A stretch of DNA of 64,000 nucleotides from Candidatus Gastranaerophilales bacterium (GCA_910587055.1 CAJUKY010000010.1:8377-72376); one strand, 5' to 3'. Shown: positions 7,890 through 17,362, counted from the stretch's first letter. The notes: generated by a model not told the origin, from the letters alone. Program-made: numbers and translations.

Positions 7890-9164
7890 TTATATCCTCC
7901 TTTGTTCATTTATTGAAAATACTTCTATTGCATCAAATCTGCATGATTGTTTGCATTTTGCGCAGCCTATGCATTTTGAACTGTCTATTACGGTTTTTCC
8001 TTCAACTTTTGATATTGCGCCTTTCGGACACTCTGAAATACATATTCCGCATTGAGTACAGTTTTCTTCTTTTATTGATGCCATTGCTATTCTTGTATTT
8101 TGTTTTTCATCAAGTGATATTTTTGCTATGGCACCTGAAGGACAGGCATTTGAGCATTCCGTACAATCAAATTTACAGAATCCTTCTCCTTTATTATAAT
8201 CGATATGTACGGCAGGGAAAACATTGCTTGCTTTCACAAGAATTTTATTCGGGCAGTTTTCAATGCAAAGGTTGCAATTTAAGCAGGTGTTTGCCATTCG
8301 GTTCGCGTTTTTTGCTCCGGGAGGAAGGATAATGTCTTTAACTTTTTTAACAAAGTTTTTAGATATTTCGGCTCCGCCTTTAATTGCGGCTCCCAGAATA
8401 ACAAGGGCGGATGCTGCCCATATAAAATCGCGCCTTTTGGGGTTGAATTTCACGGGGACTGTTCCGTATGCCGCAGCGTCTTTTTTACATACGGCTAAAC
8501 ATTTAAAACATTTTATACAGGTTTCATTATCTACGGTTTTTTCTTTAAAATCAATGCATCCTGAAGGACAGGATTTTGCACACAATCCGCAGGAAACACA
8601 GGAATCCTTTTTAATATAGATCTTATTAACGGAAACTTTGCTGATTAAGCCTAAGACGGCACCTACGGGGCATATATTTGTGCAGAAAAATCTGTTTTTA
8701 TAAAATACAATGGCTAAAACCGCAAGCGATACTATCACCCCGTAAATTGAAAGACTTACAAATGAACCGAAGATTGTATAGGGGTCAATATATCTTATTA
8801 AAAGAGCCGTGCCTCCGATAAGCGCGCCAAATGTAACCGCTGTAATGATATATTTGAAACCGTAATTTTTTTGCCGTTCATTTTTTCGCTTGAAGATTTT
8901 AGAAAAAATAAGGTCTGCAAATTCCTGCAAAATCCCGAAAGGGCAAATGACAGAACAGTAAATTCTGCCGAATATAAAGGTTACAATAATCACAAACAAG
9001 AATAATAAAAGAGCTATTGCCGAAAAATCAATCAGTATTCTTTGAAAAACAGGGGTGAATTCCGTGCTTAGAAAATTAAACGGATAAAAACCTGCAACGG
9101 CAAAAATCGCCGCCAACAAAATAAATCCTGCTATTATTAATCTTGTTAAGTATAATTTTTTCAT
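7890..9164 (-). CDS. membrane polyferredoxin, NapH/NapG-like fusion
   Basis: 424 residues with two halves. The first (about 1-175) has four or five membrane helices with CPFGILQEF and CNTICPVG-type cysteine motifs as in NapH/NosR/YccM quinol-side proteins, then two 4Fe-4S clusters (CVSCGLCAKSCP, CIKCFKCLAVC). The second opens with NPKRRDFIWAASALVILG (about residues 241-260), a twin-arginine-type motif plus hydrophobic helix in mid-protein, followed by four more 4Fe-4S clusters as in NapG. I infer that it moves electrons from the quinone pool to clusters outside the membrane. It sits between tatA and a Tat-type aldo/keto reductase, its likely partner. Confidence 0.82.
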   Translation of the reverse strand: MKKLYLTRLIIAGFILLAAIFAVAGFYPFNFLSTEFTPVFQRILIDFSAIALLLFLFVIIVTFIFGRIYCSVICPFGILQEFADLIFSKIFKRKNERQKNYGFKYIITAVTFGALIGGTALLIRYIDPYTIFGSFVSLSIYGVIVSLAVLAIVFYKNRFFCTNICPVGAVLGLISKVSVNKIYIKKDSCVSCGLCAKSCPSGCIDFKEKTVDNETCIKCFKCLAVCKKDAAAYGTVPVKFNPKRRDFIWAASALVILGAAIKGGAEISKNFVKKVKDIILPPGAKNANRMANTCLNCNLCIENCPNKILVKASNVFPAVHIDYNKGEGFCKFDCTECSNACPSGAIAKISLDEKQNTRIAMASIKEENCTQCGICISECPKGAISKVEGKTVIDSSKCIGCAKCKQSCRFDAIEVFSINEQRRI

Positions 9165-9170
9165 AATCTT

Positions 9171-10406
9171 TTATCTCTTCAGGTCTGCAACTTTTTTATA
9201 CTCTTCATCTATTTTTGCAAGCAATTTCGGTATTTCAAGAGACTGCGGGCAGTTTTTATTGCAAAGATTACATTTAATGCATTTGTCTGCTTTTTCGCTG
9301 TCAGCAAGAGATTCATAATAAATTTTAAACAGCATTTTGTTGCCTGTTACTTTGTACTGGTTGTAAAGAGCAAAAATTGCAGGAATATTTATGCCTTTCG
9401 GGCATACCTCAAGGCAGTATTTGCAGGCTGTACAATTGATTTCACCCTGTGATTGGATAATTTTTGCAATTTTATCTGCCGCCTGTTCCTCGTTTTCATC
9501 CATGGGTTTAAAATCAATGAATGTTTGTATATTTTCTTTTACCTGCTCAAGATTGCTCATACCGCTTAATACGGTTACAACATTATCTCTGCTTGCAGCC
9601 CAGCGGAGTCCGAAAGCCGCAGGGGTGGTATCAGGATAATATTTCTTTAATTCCGCAAGTGCTTTATCGCTTAAATTTACAAGCCCGCCGCCTCTTAACG
9701 GTTCCATAACGGTAACGGGAATACCTTCTTTTTGAACTATGTCATACTGTTCATGCGCTTTTACCACATCCCAGTCAAGATAATTGATTTGAAGCTGTGC
9801 AAAATCCCATTTATAATCTTTTACAACATCTTTTAAAATTTCAGGAGTGCCATGGAAAGAAAAGCCGAGGTATTTGATTTTGCCTTCTTTTTTAAGTTTT
9901 ACAAGTTCTTCAACCATGGCAACATTCCGGTAAGTATCTACCGTGTCTTTATTTATGTTGTGGCACATATAAAAATCAAAATAATCCACCTGACATTTTT
10001 TTAATTGCTCATTGAATATTTCTCTTACATCTTCACGCTTTTTCATTTTATAAATAGGGCTTTTATCTGCAAGCATAAAGTCTTTTCTGTTATATCTTTT
10101 TAAAGATTTACCCATTGCAATTTCAGATTTGCCGTCTACATACATATAGGCAGTATCAAAGTAATTTGCCCCATGTTCCATACAGTAATCAACCATTCTG
10201 TCCACTTCAGCCTGATCAATTTCATTATTTTTTGTCATCGGAAGACGCATACAGCCAAGTGCCAGAAGAGGTACTTCAATATCTTTATATTTTCTTTTTA
10301 CAACCTGATTTTTTGATGTTATAAGTTCTTTTTTGCCGCATCCTGAAAGGAGTGCAATTCCGCCTGCCATTAGCGCTGAATTAATAATAAATTCTCTTCG
10401 CTTCAT
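9171..10406 (-). CDS. Tat-exported lipoprotein: aldo/keto reductase with 4Fe-4S clusters
   Basis: 411 residues. The N-terminus MKRREFIINSALMAGG has a twin-arginine motif and hydrophobic core and ends in the lipobox LLSGCG, so the protein is probably exported folded by Tat and lipid-anchored. An aldo/keto reductase barrel follows (about 45-320), then two ferredoxin-like clusters (CTACKYCLEVCPKG and CIKCNLCNKNCPQ). It is the first gene of the operon that encodes the membrane polyferredoxin, TatA and TatC, which suggests a quinol-linked extracytoplasmic reductase. Substrate unknown. Confidence 0.85.
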   Translation of the reverse strand: MKRREFIINSALMAGGIALLSGCGKKELITSKNQVVKRKYKDIEVPLLALGCMRLPMTKNNEIDQAEVDRMVDYCMEHGANYFDTAYMYVDGKSEIAMGKSLKRYNRKDFMLADKSPIYKMKKREDVREIFNEQLKKCQVDYFDFYMCHNINKDTVDTYRNVAMVEELVKLKKEGKIKYLGFSFHGTPEILKDVVKDYKWDFAQLQINYLDWDVVKAHEQYDIVQKEGIPVTVMEPLRGGGLVNLSDKALAELKKYYPDTTPAAFGLRWAASRDNVVTVLSGMSNLEQVKENIQTFIDFKPMDENEEQAADKIAKIIQSQGEINCTACKYCLEVCPKGINIPAIFALYNQYKVTGNKMLFKIYYESLADSEKADKCIKCNLCNKNCPQSLEIPKLLAKIDEEYKKVADLKR

Positions 10407-10457
10407 ATTTTTTCCTTATGCTTAAAATCTGCTAAATGCCTTTAATGTTAATTATAT

Positions 10458-10486
10458 TCTATAACTTGGAGTTAACTCTCAGTCAA
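10458..10486 (-). promoter_or_regulatory. promoter with palindrome for the tat-lar operon
   Basis: On the minus strand TTGACT (10486-10481) and TATAGA (10463-10458) are 17 bp apart. Between them lies the perfect 10-bp palindrome GAGTTAACTC (10469-10478), a plausible repressor site. Confidence 0.55.
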
Positions 10487-10644
10487 GACAGCGGAAGAAT
10501 AATTTTACAGTTTTAATAGCTTATTTAATAACAGGTGTTTTAAGATTATTCAAAACACTCATTATATTATACTATTTGTTTGCCTTAAGGGGCAAAAGGT
10601 TGTATTATGTTATAAAGATATTATTTTTTATAAGGAGTTTTTGT

Positions 10645-12933
10645 TTGCTGGGACTAAAGTTTAAATTTAAAGATGATAAAAAATCTACAATTTTATTTAC
10701 CATAATTCAAATAGTAACAGTTGTACTTATTTTTTTCGCAATAATGTTTGTGAAAGATATTCTTATAAAAGAAAAACTTGCTGCGAGGAAATATTTAGAA
10801 CAAAGTGTTTTACAAACCGCTTCAAATTTAAGGGGCAGAAAATTATCATCTATAAGCCAGTTGAATGTTCTATCTGCAAAAATGCTGTCAGAAGTTAATT
10901 TTCAAGATGATAAATCAATTGAAAAATTTTTAGCTTCACATATAAATGATTATGATTATCACAAACTTATTTTTTCATATCTTGATGGGCGCACCGTAAA
11001 ATATCAAAAAGATAAAGATAAAATTTCATCAAACGGATGGTCTTTTGACAAACAGTACATTGACGCCACTTTGAGCGGCAATTTCACTGCGGATACAAAG
11101 ATAAGTTATGATGCAAAAGGAGGGTATGTAAGTGAATACGGTGTTCCTGTTTATGATAAACAAAGTAGAATTATAGGAGTTCTTGGTGCTCAAGCTCATG
11201 CAGATACTTACTTAAAAATATTAGGGTTTAACAATTATAATAAAGAGGGATATTCATACATTATAGATAAAGAGGGTAATTTTTTAGTTAAGCCTGTAAG
11301 GGATATAAGCAAGGATAGCAACTTTTTTGAGCGCAATATAAAATATTTTGATTTTACAAAAGAAGAGGCTTTTGCTTATTTTACCGAAGAAGACAATGGA
11401 AGCTTTATGTATATGCAAAACGGGCAGAAATATGTAGCCTCCTTTGCTATTATAGATAGCAGTGAGCGCTATGTTATGACTGTTGTGCCATCCAGTGTGC
11501 TATTGCTTCATTTTAATAAACTTTTGGCCGGTCTTATCTTGATTGTTGTAACAACAAGTATCTTATTGCTTTTTCTTTTATATTATAATAACAGACTGTT
11601 AAAACAACATGAAAAAACGATTTACGATGTAGCATTTATAGATAAAATTACGGGCGGCAATAATAGAAATAACTTTACTTTAAAAGCCAGAGAACTTCTT
11701 GATAAAAATATTGATAAAAGCTATGCAATGATTTGTGTTGAAATTACAAAATTCAGGGCTTTAAATGAATTTTACGGTATTGAGGATGCTAATAAAATAT
11801 TGATGGATTTTTACAATATTGTTGAGAGCAATCTTTCAGAAAATAGCGTTTGTGCAAGAGATCATGCAGCTACATTTGTTATTTTGTATCAATATGGCAG
11901 ACAAGAATTTATTGCAAAATATTTTGTAGATAAAATTCTTGATGAAATTGAAGCATATAGCAGGGATATGATAAAGTGCGCTTCAGGTGCTTCAGGAGTT
12001 CCGTTTAATTCTAAACTTGCGCTAAATTTTGGAATTTATCTGATTAATGATAAGTCGGAATCTGTTGATACCATGTATGAAAGAGCAAATATAGCAAAGA
12101 GAACAATCGGGCAAGATGTGCAAAATGTTTGCAAGTTTTATGATGATGACTTAAGGGCAAAACTCTTACAAGAAAAAGCTATTGAAGATGAAATGATACC
12201 CGCTCTTGAAGATAAACAGTTTCATATGTATCTACAGCCGAAGTTCAGCCTTAAAACAGGGGAACTTGCAGGAGCCGAAGCGCTTGTAAGGTGGGTGCAC
12301 CCTGTAAAAGGGCTTATTCCGCCAATGCATTTTATTCCGCTTTTTGAAAGAAACGGTTTTGTTAGAGAAATAGATAAATATATCTGGAAGACAGCATGCG
12401 AGTTTTTAGCCGAAAGGCAGAAAGCAGGTGAAAAGCTATTTCCAATTTCTGTTAATGTTTCAAGAGTTCATATGGAAGATGATAAATTTATTGATGAACT
12501 TATCTTGCTTACAAGGAAATATGGAATTGATGCAAAATATTTAGAACTTGAACTAACGGAAAGTGCTTGTTTTAATAATGAAAAGCGTTTTGAAGAAGCA
12601 GTTCACACGCTTAAGAGACTTGGATTTGTTGTTTCAATGGATGATTTTGGAACAGGGTATTCTTCATTAAATATGTTAAGAAATTTACCTATTGATGTTT
12701 TAAAACTTGACCGTGGATTTATTAAAGATACAATTCAAGATACCAAGGGGCAGATTGTAACAAAAAGCATAATTGATATGGCAAATAAATTAAATATGGT
12801 AACTGTTGCTGAAGGAATAGAAACAGAGGAGCAGGCAGAGTTTTTAAGAAACATAGGATGTCAAATTGCACAGGGCTTTTTGTATGGCAAACCTGTGGAT
12901 TCAAGGGAGTTTATGAGTGCATTTGTAAAGTAA
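10645..12933 (+). CDS. membrane c-di-GMP phosphodiesterase: dCache, degenerate GGDEF, EAL
   Basis: I choose TTG 10645 as start because TAAGGAG lies 7 nt upstream; the ATG 69 bp earlier has no SD. The 762 residues give a membrane helix (about 16-40), an extracytoplasmic Cache-like sensor (about 45-285), a second helix (about 295-320), a GGDEF-like domain in which the signature is replaced by RDHAA, and an EAL domain (about 510-760) with EALVRW, DDFGTGYSS and LDRGF intact. It is therefore predicted to hydrolyse c-di-GMP in response to an external ligand and not to make it. Single gene, divergent from the tat-lar operon. Confidence 0.87.
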   Translation: MLGLKFKFKDDKKSTILFTIIQIVTVVLIFFAIMFVKDILIKEKLAARKYLEQSVLQTASNLRGRKLSSISQLNVLSAKMLSEVNFQDDKSIEKFLASHINDYDYHKLIFSYLDGRTVKYQKDKDKISSNGWSFDKQYIDATLSGNFTADTKISYDAKGGYVSEYGVPVYDKQSRIIGVLGAQAHADTYLKILGFNNYNKEGYSYIIDKEGNFLVKPVRDISKDSNFFERNIKYFDFTKEEAFAYFTEEDNGSFMYMQNGQKYVASFAIIDSSERYVMTVVPSSVLLLHFNKLLAGLILIVVTTSILLLFLLYYNNRLLKQHEKTIYDVAFIDKITGGNNRNNFTLKARELLDKNIDKSYAMICVEITKFRALNEFYGIEDANKILMDFYNIVESNLSENSVCARDHAATFVILYQYGRQEFIAKYFVDKILDEIEAYSRDMIKCASGASGVPFNSKLALNFGIYLINDKSESVDTMYERANIAKRTIGQDVQNVCKFYDDDLRAKLLQEKAIEDEMIPALEDKQFHMYLQPKFSLKTGELAGAEALVRWVHPVKGLIPPMHFIPLFERNGFVREIDKYIWKTACEFLAERQKAGEKLFPISVNVSRVHMEDDKFIDELILLTRKYGIDAKYLELELTESACFNNEKRFEEAVHTLKRLGFVVSMDDFGTGYSSLNMLRNLPIDVLKLDRGFIKDTIQDTKGQIVTKSIIDMANKLNMVTVAEGIETEEQAEFLRNIGCQIAQGFLYGKPVDSREFMSAFVK

Positions 12934-12974
12934 AAATAATTTGTTTAAATGTTTATTAAAATTTGAATAATTAT

Positions 12975-13003
12975 TTGACAAAGTTTGCTATTTTTCATAA
13001 CAT
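12975..13003 (+). promoter_or_regulatory. promoter of the small secreted Cys protein
   Basis: A perfect TTGACA (12975-12980) and TAACAT (12998-13003) are separated by 17 bp, about 38 bp before the start codon. Confidence 0.6.
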
Positions 13004-13041
13004 GTCCGATAAATGTTATTTAATTTTTTAAAAGGCGTGTT

Positions 13042-13257
13042 ATGAAAAAGTTTGTATCTTATTTGATTGTTTTATTGTTATTTTGTGTTACATCGGTACC
13101 TGCTTTTGCCGAAACTGTTGCTTTTAATACAAAAACTTTTAAATTTCACAAGTTATATTGCAAATGGGCTGCCAAATGTACGGTTAATTGCATACATATA
13201 GAAAAGAAAGAAGCAATTAAACGGGGCGGCATACCTTGCAAGGTATGCGGCGGATAA
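13042..13257 (+). CDS. small secreted protein with Ada-like metal-binding Cys pattern
   Basis: 71 residues with a clear Sec signal peptide (lysine start, long hydrophobic core, cleavage after AFA near residue 23). The mature part, with FHKLYCKWAAKC, an EAIKRGG helix and a closing CKVCGG, follows the pattern FH...C...EA...R/G...PCKVC of the small zinc-binding Ada-like domain often fused to secreted nucleases. Here it stands alone. SD AAAAGG precedes the ATG and a good promoter lies upstream. Role unknown; extracytoplasmic metal or thiol binding is inference. Confidence 0.7.
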   Translation: MKKFVSYLIVLLLFCVTSVPAFAETVAFNTKTFKFHKLYCKWAAKCTVNCIHIEKKEAIKRGGIPCKVCGG

Positions 13258-13484
13258 AACCCGCTTAAAAATTTTGAATTTTAATATGATTTTAGGATAG
13301 AATTAAGTATTTTAAAATTCTTAACAGGGGTTTGTTTTAAAAAACACATGGTTTGATTATTTTCCGCCCCTCAAATTTGTACACAAAGCTGATTGTCCAA
13401 AAAATAGCATTATCTGTCATAATTGAAACAACTCAAAAAATATATTTGTCACCCAAAAAGTCACCAGTTTTTAAATTTTTAAGA

Positions 13485-13522
13485 AAATATAAAAATAAAG
13501 ACAAAGTTTAAAAAACCTTGTC
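13485..13522 (-). terminator. terminator of tRNA-fMet
   Basis: On the minus strand GACAAGGTTT pairs with AAACTTTGTC (10 bp, one G-T pair; 13522-13500), followed by a T-rich tract. Apart from this I see nothing gene-like between 13258 and 13538. Confidence 0.7.
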
Positions 13523-13538
13523 CCTATTGTGTTTTAAT

Positions 13539-13620
<82 letters not shown>

Positions 13621-13635
13621 CACTTGTATACCCCA

Positions 13636-13663
13636 TTATTAAACGCTGAAAATAAAATTTCAA
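13636..13663 (-). promoter_or_regulatory. promoter now driving tRNA-fMet (element-borne)
   Basis: Minus-strand TTGAAA (13663-13658) and TAATAA (13641-13636), spacer 16 bp, about 20 nt before the tRNA. The same -10/-35 arrangement, with the shared core TCAGCGTTTAATAAT, is found beyond the right repeat at 23793-23820. Confidence 0.7.
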
Positions 13664-13692
13664 GTGTTAAATTTCGGGTGAGATTTTTCATC

Positions 13693-13716
13693 ATCCCTAC
13701 AATTAATTGTAGGGAT
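13693..13716. repeat. 24-bp perfect palindrome
   Basis: ATCCCTACAATT followed directly by its reverse complement. A looser relative lies near the right end (about 23610-23633), so it may be a recombinase or regulator site of the element. Confidence 0.5.
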
Positions 13717-13950
13717 AAAAGTATAAATGGGGCGGGAAAATGATTTTAAAAAATTATAACGGGGTAAAAAGTTTTAGCATTTGTCATTGTGTCATAATTG
13801 TGCGACAGTGTTTTGATTTATTTGGGTGGGGGAAATTATACTAAACTTGCAATAAACAAGAATGGTATTTATGGTTAATTTTGTATCAAAAATATTTATA
13901 ATTCGGCGGCAATGAAAAAGATATTTAGTAAACAATATTTTATTAAAGTA

Positions 13951-14033
13951 TTCTATAAATACCAATAACACTTATTATACCAAGCAAGAAACCCAATTTA
14001 AAAATAAGCCTTATGAGCCAACGAGCTACTGAC
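13951..14033. repeat. decayed copy of the element right end with partial tRNA att
   Basis: Matches 23653-23737 with scattered substitutions: TTCTATAAAT, CCAATAACACTTATTATACC, then a damaged anticodon-loop/D-arm segment (TTATGAGCC..ACGAGCTAC) that ends early, followed by a flank (ATATTTAATTGTATA) resembling that of the intact tRNA. It looks like the right end of an earlier, largely deleted element. The rest of 13621-14189 shows no gene. Confidence 0.65.
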
Positions 14034-14189
14034 ATATTTAATTGTATAACACATTTCTTGCATCTGTGATTTTCTATAACAATTAATTACCCCCATACAG
14101 CCCCTTTCGTGGTTTAAAATTGGTTTGGTGGGGCTGGATACAGGATTTCGGCTGTAGAATTTTTCTCAGGTTAAAAACCTCGTTCATAT

Positions 14190-15605
14190 CTACATGAAAA
14201 AACGATATTGATAAGGTTTTGCTTCTAAATTTGGCATTCGCTTTATGGTTCTTGCAAGTTTTTTGGCAAATTCAAGCGTTACGGGCAATCTATCATATAA
14301 ACTGTCGCTATTCCAATTCATTTTACTTAGACCCAAAATGCTATAAGCAGTTTCGTACCAAGAGCCATGACCAGCAAATCTGTTTAACAAAAGAGGTGCA
14401 GGTATATTACGTCTTTCTTTGTAAAAATGACGTCCGCTTTTATCCAATATTATATCACCCTGTGTCCATAAAAGAAGACTATTATCTAATTGCAATGTAA
14501 CTCCTCTACTGCATGGATATCCAGCAATTTTTTTATGGTCTTCAATTTTAATTCCCCTCCAAGGTGTATTTTGTTGTATTTGTATTAATTCAATATTTTT
14601 GCAAGCCTTTAGAGCATCATAACAGCCGTCAATTTCTTCTTCTTTAAATTCTGTAGATTTATGAACAACAATATTTTTAGGAGGTCTGCCGGCATTTCTT
14701 TCTTGATATATCGATAAACATCTGCCCATTACTTTTCTTATTTCATCTCTTGTTAGATAAGGATTATCATTACTACCCAACTTAAAATCATTAGTTTCAT
14801 ATGCAACAAATTCAAGTCCAGAACCCTCTGCATCAAAAACTTGACTACAACAGGTTATAAATCTATTTTTTACATCCTGTTTTTTTAATGCATAACTCAT
14901 ACCTATATATGCAGTATCATAAGGCATATTTGCAAGTTTCCACGGTATGCCTGTAACTTTGCTATAAATAGCAATTCCCAAGTGCCACATTACGCTGCAC
15001 TGGCAATTGTATTGTAATGATTTATCTTCGCGAATAATTTGTGTCGGTATACCAAAGCCAACACAAATGGCTTTTAAATAATCGTGCAAATCAAACTCGT
15101 TATCATTTTTGCATTCAAAAGCTTGCTGCCATCGCTGTGGTAAATATATGAATAAAATATCAAATTCTGAAAAAGAAGAATATAATTTAGGTATAAGTTT
15201 TGAAAAAACCTCAGCAAGTTTCATATATGGCTTTTCTGCATTCAACATATTCTTTTCTTGTTCGGTAGTAATTTCAATATTTACATTCTTATTTAGAATT
15301 ATGTTTTTCTTAAATATGGTTTCAAAGCCCGGAAAGTCTATCAGATATTCTTTTCGTTCTTGTGGTGAATGTTTGCTCTTTAGTCTAACAATTAGATCTT
15401 CAATAACATTTTGTGTTTCAGTTGGACCAATTGTAGCAACTCTTATTGATTGAAAAATATTTTCTATTAACTTCTGATTGTATGGACCGTACTCGAGTAA
15501 GCCTTTTAATGGATGTATACTGACATGATTATCTGTCTCTGGACTAAATGTTAGGTAAGGTTCAGAAACTATCTGATATGCATTAACATGTGGATCAATA
15601 ATCAT
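14190..15605 (-). CDS. short prokaryotic Argonaute (MID-PIWI, inactive), SPARSA type
   Basis: 471 residues, the size of short pAgos, which lack N and PAZ domains. A MID-like region carries FGIPTQIIRED (about 184-194) and the PIWI part follows. Where active Argonautes have catalytic aspartates, this protein has AYIGMSYAL (232-240) and IVVHKSTEF (312-320), so the slicer site is lost as in short pAgos; the terminal region SLYDRLPVTLEFAKKLA is also PIWI-like. Its ATG overlaps the stop of the SIR2-APAZ gene by 4 bp (ATGA). Known SPARSA complexes use the guide-loaded Ago to sense invader nucleic acid and switch on the partner NADase. Confidence 0.87.
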   Translation of the reverse strand: MIIDPHVNAYQIVSEPYLTFSPETDNHVSIHPLKGLLEYGPYNQKLIENIFQSIRVATIGPTETQNVIEDLIVRLKSKHSPQERKEYLIDFPGFETIFKKNIILNKNVNIEITTEQEKNMLNAEKPYMKLAEVFSKLIPKLYSSFSEFDILFIYLPQRWQQAFECKNDNEFDLHDYLKAICVGFGIPTQIIREDKSLQYNCQCSVMWHLGIAIYSKVTGIPWKLANMPYDTAYIGMSYALKKQDVKNRFITCCSQVFDAEGSGLEFVAYETNDFKLGSNDNPYLTRDEIRKVMGRCLSIYQERNAGRPPKNIVVHKSTEFKEEEIDGCYDALKACKNIELIQIQQNTPWRGIKIEDHKKIAGYPCSRGVTLQLDNSLLLWTQGDIILDKSGRHFYKERRNIPAPLLLNRFAGHGSWYETAYSILGLSKMNWNSDSLYDRLPVTLEFAKKLARTIKRMPNLEAKPYQYRFFM

Positions 15606-17362
15606 TTATTTATTCCTTTGCAGTATGCAGTTGTTCCATTGATAATAAAAGCTGGTGAAATTTCTATTTCACTATGTGGCTCAAATAGATTTAGTGACTT
15701 ATTTTTGTTTTTTCCAATTAAAAATTCAATCCAAGCATTTAATATTTGATTGCTAGCTAAATTAAATCTAGTAGAAAGCTTGTTATTTATAAAAATTTTT
15801 ATTTTGTTGTACAATTCTTCATCATCAAATGGTATACGGTCTATCCATATGGTTGGTTCCATAATAAGCCATAACTTATTATATCGAAATTCTAAATGTA
15901 TTTTTATGGCTTGAGACCAATTTATGTCAGTATATGGAATATTGCCATAATAATAATCACTGAATGGTTTTTGTCCTATATACCATTGTGCAAAAACTTG
16001 TGGTTGTAATTTTGTTTTATCTATTATAAGAAAATAAGCATTATGTTTGTATTTCCCAACAACAGGTACATTATTTTCAAAACATTTAACTAAAAGTTGG
16101 TATAATAAATTCAATTCTTGTTTTTCGTCTTTTAAAATATCATGAGCTAATTCGTATCTTTCTATGTTTTTTATATTATTTTTATTAAAAGCTTTTTGAA
16201 TTTCTCTATCTTCTCCGAATGCAAGAACGCCAATCTTTTTCCGAATTGCTACAATATTTGAATTTGTTATTTCTATAGCATTTCTTATTTCTTTATTGCC
16301 GCCAATTTCGCAGTCAACTAATTTACACTCTAGTGGATACTTAATAATTGGTACAGCATTCAATCTTATAGCTGGAAATTTGTTGCCTTTTTCTGTAGGT
16401 GGCGGAAAAGTAGCTTTTGGCATTTTTGCATTTAAGAATGCTTTTATATTATCTGGAATATTTTCAAACTGTTTTATTATATCAGACATAGTCTCATCGA
16501 AATTTTGCATTCTGATAATCTGCGCATTGATTTTTAATTTTTTAGCCTGTTCAATTAATTTAGTTAATTTGTCATTGGGTTTTTCGCCAATTCTTAATAA
16601 CCAATACAGACCATGCGGAAAACCGTTACCATTATCTAGTGCTTCCGTTAAAACTTCCATAATGGAACTATCTCTTCCGCTGTAACCAATGACTATTAAT
16701 CCGTATCTTTTGCACTGTTCTACGAGAAGTTTTCTGTATTCTGCATCTTGATTTTTCAGTTCATCATTAATATTTTTAATTTTTGTAGATTGAAAATCTC
16801 CGTGTAATTTTACTAACAGAGGCCACCTTTCTTCATTGATTGCATCTCTGGCAAGATTTGTGCTTTCTAGTGTTGATACAACTAAATTGTTGTTTGAATT
16901 ATATAATTTAAAGGCTGAATTTTCTATCAATTTATCAAAATTTGTAGTCCAAGCAATTCTACAAGCCATCAACTTCATTAACGATGCTAAAATTTCTTGA
17001 CCATATGAAGGTTGACGATTGACAACCGCATTCTCTATTATTTTTCTTCTTATATCTTCTGTGGGATATGCCTTTTCAAAGTAGTATGCATAATCATTTT
17101 CATCTTCATTTGGAATAAGATTGTTTGCAATAAAATAGTCTTCTAATGTTTGACGGACGGTGGGATTGGATAAATCTTGAAACAATTTTTGATTTGCACC
17201 GGTATTTTTACAGAAAATATTTAATTTAAATTGCGTTATCAAATCGTATGCTGACGGTACTCCTGCAGCAACTGATGTACCTGCACCAAGAAGCCACATC
17301 AGGTGTTGGCATTTATTTTTATAAATATTTAAGAAATCTGCATAGCTTATATTATTTTCCAT
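15602..17362 (-). CDS. SIR2-APAZ protein, NADase effector partner of the short Argonaute
   Basis: I start at ATG 17362 (MENNISYADF), 23 residues before the nucleotide motif; in-frame codons up to 60 bp upstream are possible and none has a clear SD. The N-terminal SIR2 domain (about 20-280) has LLGAGTSVAAG (24-34), TTNFD with the catalytic Asn (141), KLHGD with the catalytic His (187) and VIGYSGRD (224-231), so NAD+ hydrolysis is expected. Residues from about 320 to 586 fit the APAZ region that pairs with short Argonautes. It is the first gene of the two-gene operon, divergent from the KAP gene. Confidence 0.87.
   Translation of the reverse strand: MENNISYADFLNIYKNKCQHLMWLLGAGTSVAAGVPSAYDLITQFKLNIFCKNTGANQKLFQDLSNPTVRQTLEDYFIANNLIPNEDENDYAYYFEKAYPTEDIRRKIIENAVVNRQPSYGQEILASLMKLMACRIAWTTNFDKLIENSAFKLYNSNNNLVVSTLESTNLARDAINEERWPLLVKLHGDFQSTKIKNINDELKNQDAEYRKLLVEQCKRYGLIVIGYSGRDSSIMEVLTEALDNGNGFPHGLYWLLRIGEKPNDKLTKLIEQAKKLKINAQIIRMQNFDETMSDIIKQFENIPDNIKAFLNAKMPKATFPPPTEKGNKFPAIRLNAVPIIKYPLECKLVDCEIGGNKEIRNAIEITNSNIVAIRKKIGVLAFGEDREIQKAFNKNNIKNIERYELAHDILKDEKQELNLLYQLLVKCFENNVPVVGKYKHNAYFLIIDKTKLQPQVFAQWYIGQKPFSDYYYGNIPYTDINWSQAIKIHLEFRYNKLWLIMEPTIWIDRIPFDDEELYNKIKIFINNKLSTRFNLASNQILNAWIEFLIGKNKNKSLNLFEPHSEIEISPAFIINGTTAYCKGINK

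Noticed and set aside
14190..15605. Active DNA- or RNA-cleaving Argonaute
   Set aside because: The positions of the first catalytic aspartates read IGMS and VVHKSTEF, and the protein has the length and partner of inactive short Argonautes.
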